Assembly (NCBI GenBank): GCA_022842625.1
Contig: JALHPG010000001.1
Coordinates: 124,001-188,000, forward strand
Reading direction: 5' to 3'
Length of the DNA stretch: 64,000 bases
Origin: Bacteroidia bacterium
GTDB taxonomy: Bacteria > Bacteroidota > Bacteroidia > B-17B0 > Aurantibacillaceae
Shown here: one piece after another, positions 10,270-19,954 of the stretch
How positions within the stretch are numbered: the stretch's first letter is position 1
How the letters are laid out: each line of letters begins with the position of its first letter
Position numbers and translations under genes: made by a program
Notes under the pieces: generated by a model
What the model saw: only the letters and a program-made list of their open reading frames with translations
What the model was told of the DNA's origin: nothing
The model's database searches: none

Positions 10270-11847
10270 TTATTTGATCTTGTAAATAGATAGCGATTCC
10301 TTTTCAAATACCTTATTTGCAAGTAATGTCGTTAGTTTTGTGTTTTTTCTCAAGCCAGGATCGATCACGAAAATGTATTTAATGTTTTTGTGATCATTAA
10401 CAAAATTAGCCGCATTATCTGCACTTGTATTTACACTCGTGTATCCAACTCTATCTAATAAATAAAGAGATCTGTTAATTGTTCCATCACCAAGACAAAG
10501 AATAGTGTCAGACTCTAAAACCCCAATTTTTTTTATATCAAGTGTCGGATCTTCAAGCGCCTTATAATATTGTCTGTCGAACCAATAGATCCAAAAAAAA
10601 TTCTTTTGTTCAAAAGCGTTAAATACAATTGAGTTCTCAATATTGTTTACGTTACAATTAATTTTTTTCCAGGTTTTTATGCCGCTGGTGTAGGTGCCAA
10701 ATAGAAGCATGATCAATAAAACTGTCCAAACAATTTTAAAATTATTAATTACATAGTTGTGATAAATTATTTTAAAGATAAAAAACAAAGCGACAACAAC
10801 TATTCCCGTTGATGTGATCAAATAATAATCATGTACATCAAATGCATCAAAAAACAAAAGTATGTATGCAATAAAGATAACCACACAGCTTATAAGAATT
10901 AATGATGCTGAAAAATATTTTTTTAGGTTAAAAAAACTATTGGCAATTATAAAAATTAAAACTCCAATTAAAAGAAAAGGATTAAGTATTTGCGGCAGTA
11001 AATTAAAGATCAAACTATTAAAATTATCGCTTATTCGTTGTGGTTGAAGATCCCAAATTGGCAGTGTGCCTACCAAAAAGAAACTATTTCTGTTTTTGAT
11101 ATTATAATTATTCGCATAAATAAACCATGCACTCCATACTAAAAAAGGAAAGAGTAATAGAAAAAATTTAATGGCATTTTTTTTATTGAATGCACTAAGG
11201 TTTATTTTTTTATTTTCTACCGCCTCAAAAAACAAGTATACTAAACAAAGTAAATATACCATTGCCGAAGAAGCCTTTAATAATCCTGCTAATGAAAAAA
11301 CAGACACAAATAAAATTAACTTTTGGTTATTTTTTGTTTTTATCCAATTATAAAAAAAATAAAAACCTATCATACTCAACGAAAAAGCCTGAATGTCGCT
11401 AATAGTAGAGATGCCGTAATAAGAAAGATTTGCTGAAGAGAAAATTAATGCGGCAAAACATGCGGCAAAGATCTTATTCTTAAATTCTTCCAAAAAGAGT
11501 TTATAGATATAAAACAAACCGAAAATTAGAAACGCCAAATTTATTAATCGATAGATGACCGTATGCACCCCGGTGATCTTCCAAATATTGCCAACTAAAA
11601 ATTGTACAATAGGAAAATCACTGGCAGCTTTGCCTGTTAGTGTATTTCCAAGATTATTTACAGAAGGCTCTAAGAGTGTTCCTCTATTGTGATAAAAACT
11701 TTGTGCAAAAGATAAGCAGTCAAATTGGCGCCAGGCATGCACGGTTCTTGGTTCTATTTTTGCAATGTAGGGGTAATTAAAAACTATCATCTGCAAAACA
11801 ATAATTAAAAAGAAAAGCAGATGTTTATAATTTAAAACCCTAAGCAT
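10270..11847 (-). CDS. Multi-TM glycosyltransferase (GT39/ArnT-like)
   Basis: Multiple TM helices with N-terminal loop EPRTVHAWRQFDCLSFAQSF. Confidence 0.6.
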   Translation of the reverse strand: MLRVLNYKHLLFFLIIVLQMIVFNYPYIAKIEPRTVHAWRQFDCLSFAQSFYHNRGTLLEPSVNNLGNTLTGKAASDFPIVQFLVGNIWKITGVHTVIYRLINLAFLIFGLFYIYKLFLEEFKNKIFAACFAALIFSSANLSYYGISTISDIQAFSLSMIGFYFFYNWIKTKNNQKLILFVSVFSLAGLLKASSAMVYLLCLVYLFFEAVENKKINLSAFNKKNAIKFFLLLFPFLVWSAWFIYANNYNIKNRNSFFLVGTLPIWDLQPQRISDNFNSLIFNLLPQILNPFLLIGVLIFIIANSFFNLKKYFSASLILISCVVIFIAYILLFFDAFDVHDYYLITSTGIVVVALFFIFKIIYHNYVINNFKIVWTVLLIMLLFGTYTSGIKTWKKINCNVNNIENSIVFNAFEQKNFFWIYWFDRQYYKALEDPTLDIKKIGVLESDTILCLGDGTINRSLYLLDRVGYTSVNTSADNAANFVNDHKNIKYIFVIDPGLRKNTKLTTLLANKVFEKESLSIYKIK

Positions 11848-11874
11848 ACATAAATGTAATGTTATTTAAAACTA

Positions 11875-13227
11875 TTACAACAAGTCGTTTGCTAAATTTG
11901 CCAATTCACTACGTTCACCTTTTTCTAGAGTAATGTGTGCGTATAATTTTTGGCCTTTTACTTTTTCTATCAAATAGCTTAAGCCATTACTTTGTGCATC
12001 CAAATAAGGTGTATCAATTTGATTGATATCGCCGGTAAAAATAATTTTTGTATTCTCCCCTGCTCTTGTAATAATTGTTTTAACCTCATGCGGCGTTAAG
12101 TTTTGTGCCTCATCTACAATAAAGAAAACATTACTTAAACTTCTGCCGCGGATATACGCCAATGGACAAACTACTAATTTTTGAGATTCGATCATCTCGG
12201 CAATTTGTTTATGCTCTTTATCTTTTTCGCTAAACTGACTACGAATGAATTTCAAATTATCCCATAACGGTTCCATGTAGGGATTTAATTTACTGTTCAC
12301 GTCGCCCGGCAAATAACCAATGTCTTTATTGCTTAGTGGTACTATAGGGCGCGCTAAATATATCTGATGGTAATTTCTTCTTAACTCTAATGCACCCGCA
12401 AGAGACAATAATGTTTTTCCGGTTCCGGCCACACCTTGTATACTCACTAATTTAATATCCTGATTCATGATGGCATCTAAAGCAAACGATTGCTCTGCAT
12501 TTTTTGGTATCACACCAAAAGCCGAAGTTTTAATTACACGGTGCAGCGTATCATCCTCTGCATTGTAACGTGCCATAACACTTTGCGAACCATTTTTTAT
12601 TACATAATAATGGTTTGGTAAACTCTTATGATTTTTTAAAATTGTTTTTGCTTTACAGCTGCCGGTATTGTAAATGGTAGCAATTTGCTCTGCTGTTGCT
12701 TTAACATCTTCAGAATTTCCGGTATATAATTCATCAACCGTTTTTATTTTACCGGTTTCATAATCCTCTGCATTTAAGCTTAAACTTTTTGCTTTAATAC
12801 GAAGGTTTATATCCTTAGTAACTAAAACAACTTTTCTGTCGGGGTGCATTTCTGCAGTATATAAAGCTGTATTTAAAATACGGTGATCGGCTTTACGATC
12901 AGCAAAAATACGTTCGGCATTTATTTTTGAAGAGAAATTCATCTCTATTTTAAACATGCCTCGTGTTGGACCATTAATTGGCGTCCACTCCTGTAAGGTA
13001 TTGTTACCACTTAACTTATCAATGTATCGTGTAAATTCTCGAGCCGAAAAGTTTTTAGTATCGTTACCCTTTTTAAAATTATCCAACTCTTCTAAAACAG
13101 TAATTGGAATTACCACATCGTGTTCTGCAAAATTTTTAATTGCTGTGTGATCGTAAATAATAACAGAGGTATCTAACACAAATATTTTTTTGTCGTTGAT
13201 ACTTGCCTTTGGAGTTCTTTTGGCCAT
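11875..13227 (-). CDS. PIN domain - PhoH family ATPase
   Basis: N-terminal PIN (IFVLDTSVIIYD), PhoH Walker A GVAGTGKTLLSLAG, DEAQNLTPHEVKTIITR. Confidence 0.9.
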   Translation of the reverse strand: MAKRTPKASINDKKIFVLDTSVIIYDHTAIKNFAEHDVVIPITVLEELDNFKKGNDTKNFSAREFTRYIDKLSGNNTLQEWTPINGPTRGMFKIEMNFSSKINAERIFADRKADHRILNTALYTAEMHPDRKVVLVTKDINLRIKAKSLSLNAEDYETGKIKTVDELYTGNSEDVKATAEQIATIYNTGSCKAKTILKNHKSLPNHYYVIKNGSQSVMARYNAEDDTLHRVIKTSAFGVIPKNAEQSFALDAIMNQDIKLVSIQGVAGTGKTLLSLAGALELRRNYHQIYLARPIVPLSNKDIGYLPGDVNSKLNPYMEPLWDNLKFIRSQFSEKDKEHKQIAEMIESQKLVVCPLAYIRGRSLSNVFFIVDEAQNLTPHEVKTIITRAGENTKIIFTGDINQIDTPYLDAQSNGLSYLIEKVKGQKLYAHITLEKGERSELANLANDLL

Positions 13228-13327
13228 AAAAATAAATTAAATAACTTATGGTAAAGCTATTAATCCGATGATGGTTTTATAAAGAAGTAATCATTTGATT
13301 TTAACAATGAATTGTTTATTTAAACAA

Positions 13328-13358
13328 AAAGCCCTCTGGTATTGAACCAGAGGGCTTT
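13328..13358 (-). terminator. Intrinsic terminator downstream of typA
   Basis: AAAGCCCTCTGGT / ACCAGAGGGCTTT 13-bp stem; A-tract on the + strand gives a U-tract for the minus-strand gene. Confidence 0.8.
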
Positions 13359-13378
13359 AATTGTTTTATAGAGTCTTA

Positions 13379-15190
13379 TTATTGAGCTTCTAATTTTTTA
13401 CCCATACGTTTTCTTTCGTTTTCCTCTAAATAAATTTTACGAAGACGGATAAATGATGGTGTAATTTCTACATACTCATCACCTTGGATATATTCCATTG
13501 CTTCCTCTAAACTGAATTTAATTTTTGGAACGATACGCATTTTCTCATCTGTACCAGAAGCACGCATGTTTGTTAATTGTTTTTCGGTACAAACGTTTAC
13601 AACTAGATCATCAGGACGAATATGCTCGCCAATGATCATTCCCGGATAGATCTCTTCACCTGCTTCGATAAAGAATTTACCACGATCTTGTAATTTATCA
13701 ATACTGTATGCAACCGCCGACCCTTTATCTTTACTGATCAATACACCAGCAATACGACTTGGGATTGGCCCTTTCCATGGCTCATAAGCTTTAAAACGGT
13801 GAGCCATAATTGCTTCACCCGCAGTAGCTGTTAACACGTTATTACGTAATCCAATGATACCACGTGAAGGAATTTCAAACTCAATGTGAGTAAGATCTCC
13901 TTTAGGCTCCATAATTAATAAATTACCTTTACGTTGACTAACTAAGTCAATTACCTTACTTGAAGATTCTTGCGGAACATCCACAGTTAACACCTCAACC
14001 GGCTCACACTTAACACCATCAATTTCTTTAATGATAACTTGTGGTTGACCTAATTGTAATTCGTATCCCTCGCGACGCATTGTCTCGATCAATACTGATA
14101 AGTGAAGAATACCACGGCCAAATACTAAGTAAGAATCAGGAGATCCTGTTTCTTCTACACGCATTGCTAAGTTCTTCTCTAACTCTTTAAATAAACGATC
14201 ACGTAAGTGACGAGATGTAACGAATTTACCATCTTTGCCAAAAAATGGAGAGTTGTTAATTGTAAACAACATACTCATTGTTGGTTCATCAATATGCATA
14301 GTTGGCATACCTTCAGGATTTTCGAAATCAGCAACTGTATCACCAATTTCAAAACCTTCAATTCCTGTAAATGCGCAAATATCACCTGTTTCAGCCTCGG
14401 TAACTTTCATTTTACCTAAACCTTCAAACACAAATAATTCTTTAATACGTGATTTTTGAATTCTGCCATCGCGTTTTACAACGCTAACAGGCATATTTTC
14501 TTTAATGTTACCGCGGAAAATACGGCCAACAGCAATACGACCAATAAATGAAGAATAATCTAAAGATGTAATTTGAATTTGTAAAGTTCCTTCTCTTTTA
14601 GGAGCAGTAGGAATATTTTCAATAATTGTATCTAATAAATAAGTAACGTCTGTTGTTGGCGTTTTGTAATCTGGACCCATCCAACCTTGTTTACTTGAAC
14701 CGTAAACAGTAGGGAAATCTAACTGATCTTCGTTTGCATCTAAGTTAAAGAATAAGTCAAATACGTTATCATGAACTTCTTCAGGACGACAATTTGGTTT
14801 ATCTACTTTATTGATAACTAAAATTGCTTTTTTACCGGCAGCAATAGCTTTTTGAAGCACGAAACGTGTTTGAGGCATAGGCCCTTCAAAAGCATCCACT
14901 AATAAAATAACACCGTCGGCCATGTTCATCACACGCTCAACCTCTCCTCCAAAGTCGGCGTGACCAGGAGTATCAATAATATTAATTTTAGTTCCTTTGT
15001 ATTGAACCGATACGTTTTTTGCAAGAATGGTAATACCACGCTCACGTTCAAGATCGTTATTATCAAGAATAAGTTCTCCAGTAGCTTGGTTTTCGCGGAA
15101 TAAATTACACTGGTGTAAAATTTTATCTACCAGGGTCGTTTTACCGTGGTCAACGTGGGCAATAATGGCAATGTTTCTAATTTCAGACAT
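13379..15190 (-). CDS. typA: Translational GTPase TypA/BipA
   Basis: NIAIIAHVDHGKTTLVD, DTPGHADFGGEVER, NKVDKP. Confidence 0.96.
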   Translation of the reverse strand: MSEIRNIAIIAHVDHGKTTLVDKILHQCNLFRENQATGELILDNNDLERERGITILAKNVSVQYKGTKINIIDTPGHADFGGEVERVMNMADGVILLVDAFEGPMPQTRFVLQKAIAAGKKAILVINKVDKPNCRPEEVHDNVFDLFFNLDANEDQLDFPTVYGSSKQGWMGPDYKTPTTDVTYLLDTIIENIPTAPKREGTLQIQITSLDYSSFIGRIAVGRIFRGNIKENMPVSVVKRDGRIQKSRIKELFVFEGLGKMKVTEAETGDICAFTGIEGFEIGDTVADFENPEGMPTMHIDEPTMSMLFTINNSPFFGKDGKFVTSRHLRDRLFKELEKNLAMRVEETGSPDSYLVFGRGILHLSVLIETMRREGYELQLGQPQVIIKEIDGVKCEPVEVLTVDVPQESSSKVIDLVSQRKGNLLIMEPKGDLTHIEFEIPSRGIIGLRNNVLTATAGEAIMAHRFKAYEPWKGPIPSRIAGVLISKDKGSAVAYSIDKLQDRGKFFIEAGEEIYPGMIIGEHIRPDDLVVNVCTEKQLTNMRASGTDEKMRIVPKIKFSLEEAMEYIQGDEYVEITPSFIRLRKIYLEENERKRMGKKLEAQ

Positions 15191-15322
15191 ATTTTGTTTT
15201 TTAAGCGCCGCAAAGATATGCTTTTTATTGGTTAAACTACTTTATTACAAAGGATTATATAGTTTATTATAGGTGATTTTAACAAATAATCGGAGAATTG
15301 TACCTTAGATCAAAAAACATTA

Positions 15323-15433
15323 ATGCCCTGCAAAAAGCCTAAATCTATTCCGTTTTATACAGGTTTATACGCCTATTTGCATAAAAAGGCCGTCAAAATA
15401 GCTAAAAATGGCAAAAAAATATTTTCGGGATAA
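15323..15433 (+). CDS. Possible 36-aa basic micro-ORF
   Basis: ATG...TAA open frame MPCKKPKSIPFYTGLYAYLHKKAVKIAKNGKKIFSG in an otherwise empty intergenic region. Confidence 0.25.
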   Translation: MPCKKPKSIPFYTGLYAYLHKKAVKIAKNGKKIFSG

Positions 15434-15457
15434 CCGGAATGGAAAAAACCGATCTGT

Positions 15458-16093
15458 CTAAATTTTATCAGATTCGATGATGTGTTTTCCTTTTAAATTC
15501 TGGTTTGCTGCAGTAATCATTCGCAATGCAATAGCACTGGCTCTTACGCCTTTGTATTTTTTTAGACTGCCAAAAAAAAGTGGGCCTAATAAACTCATAA
15601 AAATAATTCCAATTTTTTCCCCTAATCTAAATTCATTTCTTTTTCCTAAAATAATCGAAGGGCGAAGAATTATGAACGTTTCAAAATTAAGCTCAGAAAT
15701 TTTTTTCTCCAACTCTCCTTTTGTTCTTAAATAAAAATTATTTGAATTGTAATCGGCGCCAATAGATGAAACAAGAATAAATTGTTTAGTGCCATTCTGT
15801 TTTGCAATGTGGGCAATGTTATAAGGATACTCGCAATCTATTTTATATTGGTTTTCTTTTGAGCCTGCTTTTTTTATGGTTGTTCCTATGGCACAAAAGA
15901 CGTCATCACCTTTTATTGACTCTGGATCAATATTATCAAAATCAATTAGGAGCTCTTCAAACTTTAAATGGTTAAAATCTGACTTACGTCTAACTAATAA
16001 TATCACACGCGAATAAAATTTGGAATCGTTAAGACGCCTTACAATTTTACTGCCAACTAAGCCCGTGGCCCCAATAATTAAAGCGGTTTTCAT
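15458..16093 (-). CDS. NAD(P)-binding oxidoreductase, SDR-like
   Basis: Rossmann GATGLVGSKIVRRL; FCAIGTTIKKAGS. Confidence 0.8.
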   Translation of the reverse strand: MKTALIIGATGLVGSKIVRRLNDSKFYSRVILLVRRKSDFNHLKFEELLIDFDNIDPESIKGDDVFCAIGTTIKKAGSKENQYKIDCEYPYNIAHIAKQNGTKQFILVSSIGADYNSNNFYLRTKGELEKKISELNFETFIILRPSIILGKRNEFRLGEKIGIIFMSLLGPLFFGSLKKYKGVRASAIALRMITAANQNLKGKHIIESDKI

Positions 16094-16127
16094 GATCCAT
16101 TCGAATTAAATTAAAGGAAATATATTT

Positions 16128-17153
16128 TTACTCCCATTTGTAGTCCTTCACCACATCAACGAAAAATTTAACCTTTTGTTTATCAATATCCGGGTACAAA
16201 CCATGACCCAAATTACAGATATAGCGGTTCTTACCAAATGCACTAAGCATTGAATGCGTTTCTTCTATGATCTTTTTTTCATTGGCATATAATAAACACG
16301 GGTCAGCATTACCTTGTAAGGTTTTTGTACCGGCTTGTTTACGCGCTGTTAAAGGGTTAATCGTCCAATCTAGTCCGATTGAATTACATGAGGTTTCTGA
16401 AATTTTTTGAACCGCATAATGTGCATCCTTAGCAAACACAGTTACAGGAACCAATGGCGACAAGGCGTCGCAAATTTTAGACATATATTTTAATGAGAAC
16501 TCATAAAACATTTGTTCGCTTAAAACACCGGCCCACGAATCAAATAACTGCAAAATGTTTGCGCCTGCAGCAACCTGACCTTTTAAATAATTAATTGTGC
16601 TTTGTGTTATTTTTTCTAATAACTGATGTGCTAATTCAGGTTGTGTATATAAAAATTGTTTCGCTTTACTAAATGTTTTGCTTCCGCTTCCTTCTATCAT
16701 ATAAGCAAAAATTGTCCAAGGGGCGCCGGCAAAGCCAATTAAAGGCACGCGATCGTTCAACTCTTTTTTAGTAAGCTGTAATGCTTTAATAACATAATCC
16801 AGATCACCGGCCTCGGCAATTCTTAATTTGTCAACGTCGGCTTTGGTTTTAATGGTGTTTTCAAACCATGGTCCTTTGGCCTCTATCATTTGGTAAGGTA
16901 AACCCATTGCTTCGGGAATAACTAAAATGTCACTAAAAATTATAGCGGCATCTACACCTAAAATATCAACGGGTTGAATAGTTACCTCGCAGGCTAACTC
17001 CGGATTTTTAACAAACTCTATAAAGTTTTTTGCTTTACTTCTGGTAGCTCTGTATTCCGGTAACACACGGCCGGCCTGGCGCATTAACCAAATTGGCGCA
17101 CGTTCAACTTCTTGTCCCTTAGCAGCTCTTAATAATAAATCGTTTTTTAACAT
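16128..17153 (-). CDS. hemE: Uroporphyrinogen decarboxylase
   Basis: [44 protein letters not shown]. Confidence 0.95.
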   Translation of the reverse strand: MLKNDLLLRAAKGQEVERAPIWLMRQAGRVLPEYRATRSKAKNFIEFVKNPELACEVTIQPVDILGVDAAIIFSDILVIPEAMGLPYQMIEAKGPWFENTIKTKADVDKLRIAEAGDLDYVIKALQLTKKELNDRVPLIGFAGAPWTIFAYMIEGSGSKTFSKAKQFLYTQPELAHQLLEKITQSTINYLKGQVAAGANILQLFDSWAGVLSEQMFYEFSLKYMSKICDALSPLVPVTVFAKDAHYAVQKISETSCNSIGLDWTINPLTARKQAGTKTLQGNADPCLLYANEKKIIEETHSMLSAFGKNRYICNLGHGLYPDIDKQKVKFFVDVVKDYKWE

Positions 17154-17280
17154 CGGTGTAAAGGTACAAGCAAATTCTATAATTCATAAAAAATATTCAA
17201 GCTAATTATCTTCAAAATAGTGATGAACGGTTTTTTATCTAAAATTAAACAGGCGTATATTGCGTTAACAAAATATACTC

Positions 17281-19266
17281 ATGAAAAAAATCGCACTTGT
17301 TATTGCTCTTTTAGGCACAAATTTTATAAACGCCCAGCAACATTTTTGTTCTAAAGCAAAACAAACTTCAATGGCTTCTCAAATAAGCCATCAGGCAAGA
17401 ACATCGGCTTTAGCGCCACATATTTCGCACGAATTAAAATATGATGTAAAGTTTGTACACTTAAATTTAAATTGCGAGCGCACAAATAAACTTATTAGCG
17501 GAAACGTTAAAACCGTTGCTACGGTTACCATAGCGCCACTAGATACATTTATGACCATTTTACACGTTAACCACTCTGTTGATTCAGTTAGATTTAACGG
17601 CGCCTTGTTGCCATCTGTAAGAAAGGACAGTGCCGTAAAAGTTGGTTTACCGGCACCTTTAGGAATAGGCTCAACGTTTACAGTAGTTGTTTACTACAAT
17701 GGTAATGCACCCGTTGGAGGTTCTGCTATTGGTAGTGGTTATAGCTTTGGCACATCCGGATCATGGGGAAATCAAGTAAGCTGGAGTTTAAGTGAAGCTG
17801 TTGCTGCCTACCACTGGTGGCCATGTAAACAAATTCTTACCGACAAAATAGATTCGAGCTGGGTATTTGTTACTACCGATTCTACAAATAAAGTGGGTTC
17901 TAACGGCAAACTGCAAAACGTTGTAGTTGTTGGAAATAAAAAGCGATATGAATGGAAATCAAGAACACCAATTAATTACTATTTGATCTCTGTGGCTACT
18001 GCAAAGTATAAAGAATACAACCTTTACGCCAAACCGCAATATTTATTAAACGATTCGATTTTAATTCAAAATTATATTTACGATAACGCTATAAATAACC
18101 CACTTTTTAATACTCAAAAAACTCAACTTAATAAAATGCCGCAGGTAATGAATTTTTTATGTAAAATGTATGGCATGTACCCTTTTTACAAAGAAAAATA
18201 CGGTCATTGTATGGCACCCTTTGGCGGGGGAATGGAACACCAAACCATGACCAGCTTAGGCTTTTTTGATTATTATATTGATGCACACGAATTAGGCCAC
18301 CAATGGTGGGGAGATATTGTAACCTGCAAAAGCTGGGGCGATATTTGGATCAACGAAGGATTTGCTTCGTACTCTGAACATTTAGTGGCACAATATTTAG
18401 ACCCTTCAAACTTTAATACAAATTTAAATTCTGCACACAATAGTGTTATGTCTGCAACAGGAGGAAAAGTATATGTTACAGGCCAAGACACTATGAATTC
18501 GAATATTATTTTCGATTCGCGCTTAACGTACGATAAAGGTGGTTCAATTGTAAGAACCTTACAGTTTTTAACCAACAATGATACTGTTTGGTTTAATACT
18601 TTACGAGGCTTTCAAAATACTTTTAAAAATAGTAACGCTTCTGGAATTGACTTTAGAAATTACTATCAAACACAAACCGGTATTAACGCTACTCAATTTT
18701 TTAACCAATGGTTTTTTGGCGAAGGTTACCCAACCTTTAATGTGAAATTTTATTCTGCTCCAAATACCTGCATCATTAAAAGCACTCAAACAACAAGCTT
18801 TCCTTCATCTGTACCATTGTTTATTACACCAATGGAATACAAACTTACCCGTACAGGTTTTCCTGACACCACTGTAAGAGTAATGCATAGCAATGCGATC
18901 GAAAATTATACTTTTAATTTACTTGGCACAGTTACCGGAGTGGTGTGCGACCCAAATAATTGGGTGATAAATAAAGTAATAGGGCCAACATTTGATTCCT
19001 CATTAGGCTTTGATGAATTAGGTGCATCGGCTTATGATATTAAAATTGGTCCAAATCCAACTAAAGGAATTATTGCCATAAATACAACTCAAAGTTTTGA
19101 AGGCAGGGTTATGGTGCTTGACATAAATGGTAAGCAGTTAATTGATAAAAAACTAGCGTCAGAAACATCATTAGATATTAGCGCCTACGCTAATGGAATT
19201 TATCTTGTTAAAATTACTGATGCAAATGGAATTGAAAAATATTCTCAAAAAATAATTAAGGATTAG
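17281..19266 (+). CDS. M1-family aminopeptidase with T9SS C-terminal sorting domain
   Basis: HELGHQWWGD-18-E (WINEGFASY); C-terminal Por-type sorting domain (IGPNPTKGIIAINTT...YANGIYLVKITD). Confidence 0.88.
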   Translation: MKKIALVIALLGTNFINAQQHFCSKAKQTSMASQISHQARTSALAPHISHELKYDVKFVHLNLNCERTNKLISGNVKTVATVTIAPLDTFMTILHVNHSVDSVRFNGALLPSVRKDSAVKVGLPAPLGIGSTFTVVVYYNGNAPVGGSAIGSGYSFGTSGSWGNQVSWSLSEAVAAYHWWPCKQILTDKIDSSWVFVTTDSTNKVGSNGKLQNVVVVGNKKRYEWKSRTPINYYLISVATAKYKEYNLYAKPQYLLNDSILIQNYIYDNAINNPLFNTQKTQLNKMPQVMNFLCKMYGMYPFYKEKYGHCMAPFGGGMEHQTMTSLGFFDYYIDAHELGHQWWGDIVTCKSWGDIWINEGFASYSEHLVAQYLDPSNFNTNLNSAHNSVMSATGGKVYVTGQDTMNSNIIFDSRLTYDKGGSIVRTLQFLTNNDTVWFNTLRGFQNTFKNSNASGIDFRNYYQTQTGINATQFFNQWFFGEGYPTFNVKFYSAPNTCIIKSTQTTSFPSSVPLFITPMEYKLTRTGFPDTTVRVMHSNAIENYTFNLLGTVTGVVCDPNNWVINKVIGPTFDSSLGFDELGASAYDIKIGPNPTKGIIAINTTQSFEGRVMVLDINGKQLIDKKLASETSLDISAYANGIYLVKITDANGIEKYSQKIIKD

Positions 19267-19285
19267 TCTTATAAATAATTATCTT

Positions 19286-19319
19286 AAAAAAAGCCTTTCG
19301 TGAACGGAAGGCTTTTTTT
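19286..19319 (+). terminator. Intrinsic terminator after the M1 peptidase
   Basis: AAAAAAAGCCTTTCG-tgaa-CGGAAGGCTTTTTTT. Confidence 0.8.
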
Positions 19320-19337
19320 TGTGGCTCCGCTCAGAAT

Positions 19338-19366
19338 CCCCGCCTGAATGACTCAGTCGTGCAGGG
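19338..19366. repeat. REP-like GC-rich palindrome
   Basis: CCCCGCCTGAATGACTCAGTCGTGCAGGG; imperfect hairpin in an AT-rich intergenic context. Confidence 0.5.
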
Positions 19367-19431
19367 AACTGAGATCTAAAGTTTAGGAAACTTCTATCGC
19401 TTATCAACTGTATTAACTGGTAGCTTTGATT

Positions 19432-19653
19432 TCAAAAACCTGCGACCTGCAGCTGTTTTAAAATACTTTCTCTTTTAATAGCTTCTGCTCTTGTTTTAAA
19501 CTCTTCAGAATAAATTAATTCAAATGGAATTTTATTTTTTATTGACTGTGTTTGTCCGGAATTATGTTGTTGTAATCTTTTCTGCAGGTCTTCACAATAT
19601 CCTTTGTAAAAAAAGCCATCAATTTTACTTTGAATAATATAAGTAAAAAGCAT
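19432..19653 (-). CDS. Small GIY-YIG endonuclease-like protein (possibly C-terminally truncated)
   Basis: MLFTYIIQSKIDGFFYKGYCEDLQKRLQQHNSG...YSEEFKTRAEAIKRESILKQL. The 19695 start is rejected because MRVRFPPR is translated tRNA. Confidence 0.75.
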   Translation of the reverse strand: MLFTYIIQSKIDGFFYKGYCEDLQKRLQQHNSGQTQSIKNKIPFELIYSEEFKTRAEAIKRESILKQLQVAGF

Positions 19654-19668
19654 TAAAAAAATATTATG

Positions 19669-19740
19669 TAGTCTCGGCGGGAATCGAACCCGCATTTAGC
19701 GTTTAGGAAACGCTCGTTCTATCCATTGAACTACGAAACC
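19669..19740 (-). tRNA. tRNA-Arg (anticodon CCT)
   Basis: Minus strand GGTTTCG-TA-GTTC..GAAC-G-AGCGT-TTCCTAA-ACGCT-..-GCGGG-TTCGATT-CCCGC-CGAGACT; CCA not encoded. Confidence 0.9.
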
Positions 19741-19760
19741 ATTAAAACTACATCTTCTAA

Positions 19761-19845
19761 TTCTATCCCCGCCCGAACGACCTAACAGATTGATTCATTT
19801 ATGCAATCGTTCAGTCGGGCGGGCATTGAACTACGGTGCCGGTTT
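19761..19845. repeat. Fragment of a second tRNA interrupted by a roughly 55-bp REP-like palindrome
   Basis: TTCTATCC (19761-19768) and CATTGAACTACG (19824-19835) match contiguous D-arm sequence of the tRNA-Arg; between them CCCGCCCGA ... TCGGGCGGG inverted repeat (19768-19776 / 19815-19823). Confidence 0.55.
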
Positions 19846-19954
19846 TTATGGGAAACAAAAGTACTAAAAAAAGTCAATGTCCTTGTAAAAATAACAAGTA
19901 ATAAAACAGACTAAAACAAAAATTCATTTTTTTATCTGCATATTTGTAAAGCAT

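Noticed and set aside
19654-19695. N-terminal extension of the GIY-YIG ORF (MRVRFPPRLHNIFL)
   Set aside because: It is the translated T-arm of the overlapping tRNA-Arg; start moved to 19653
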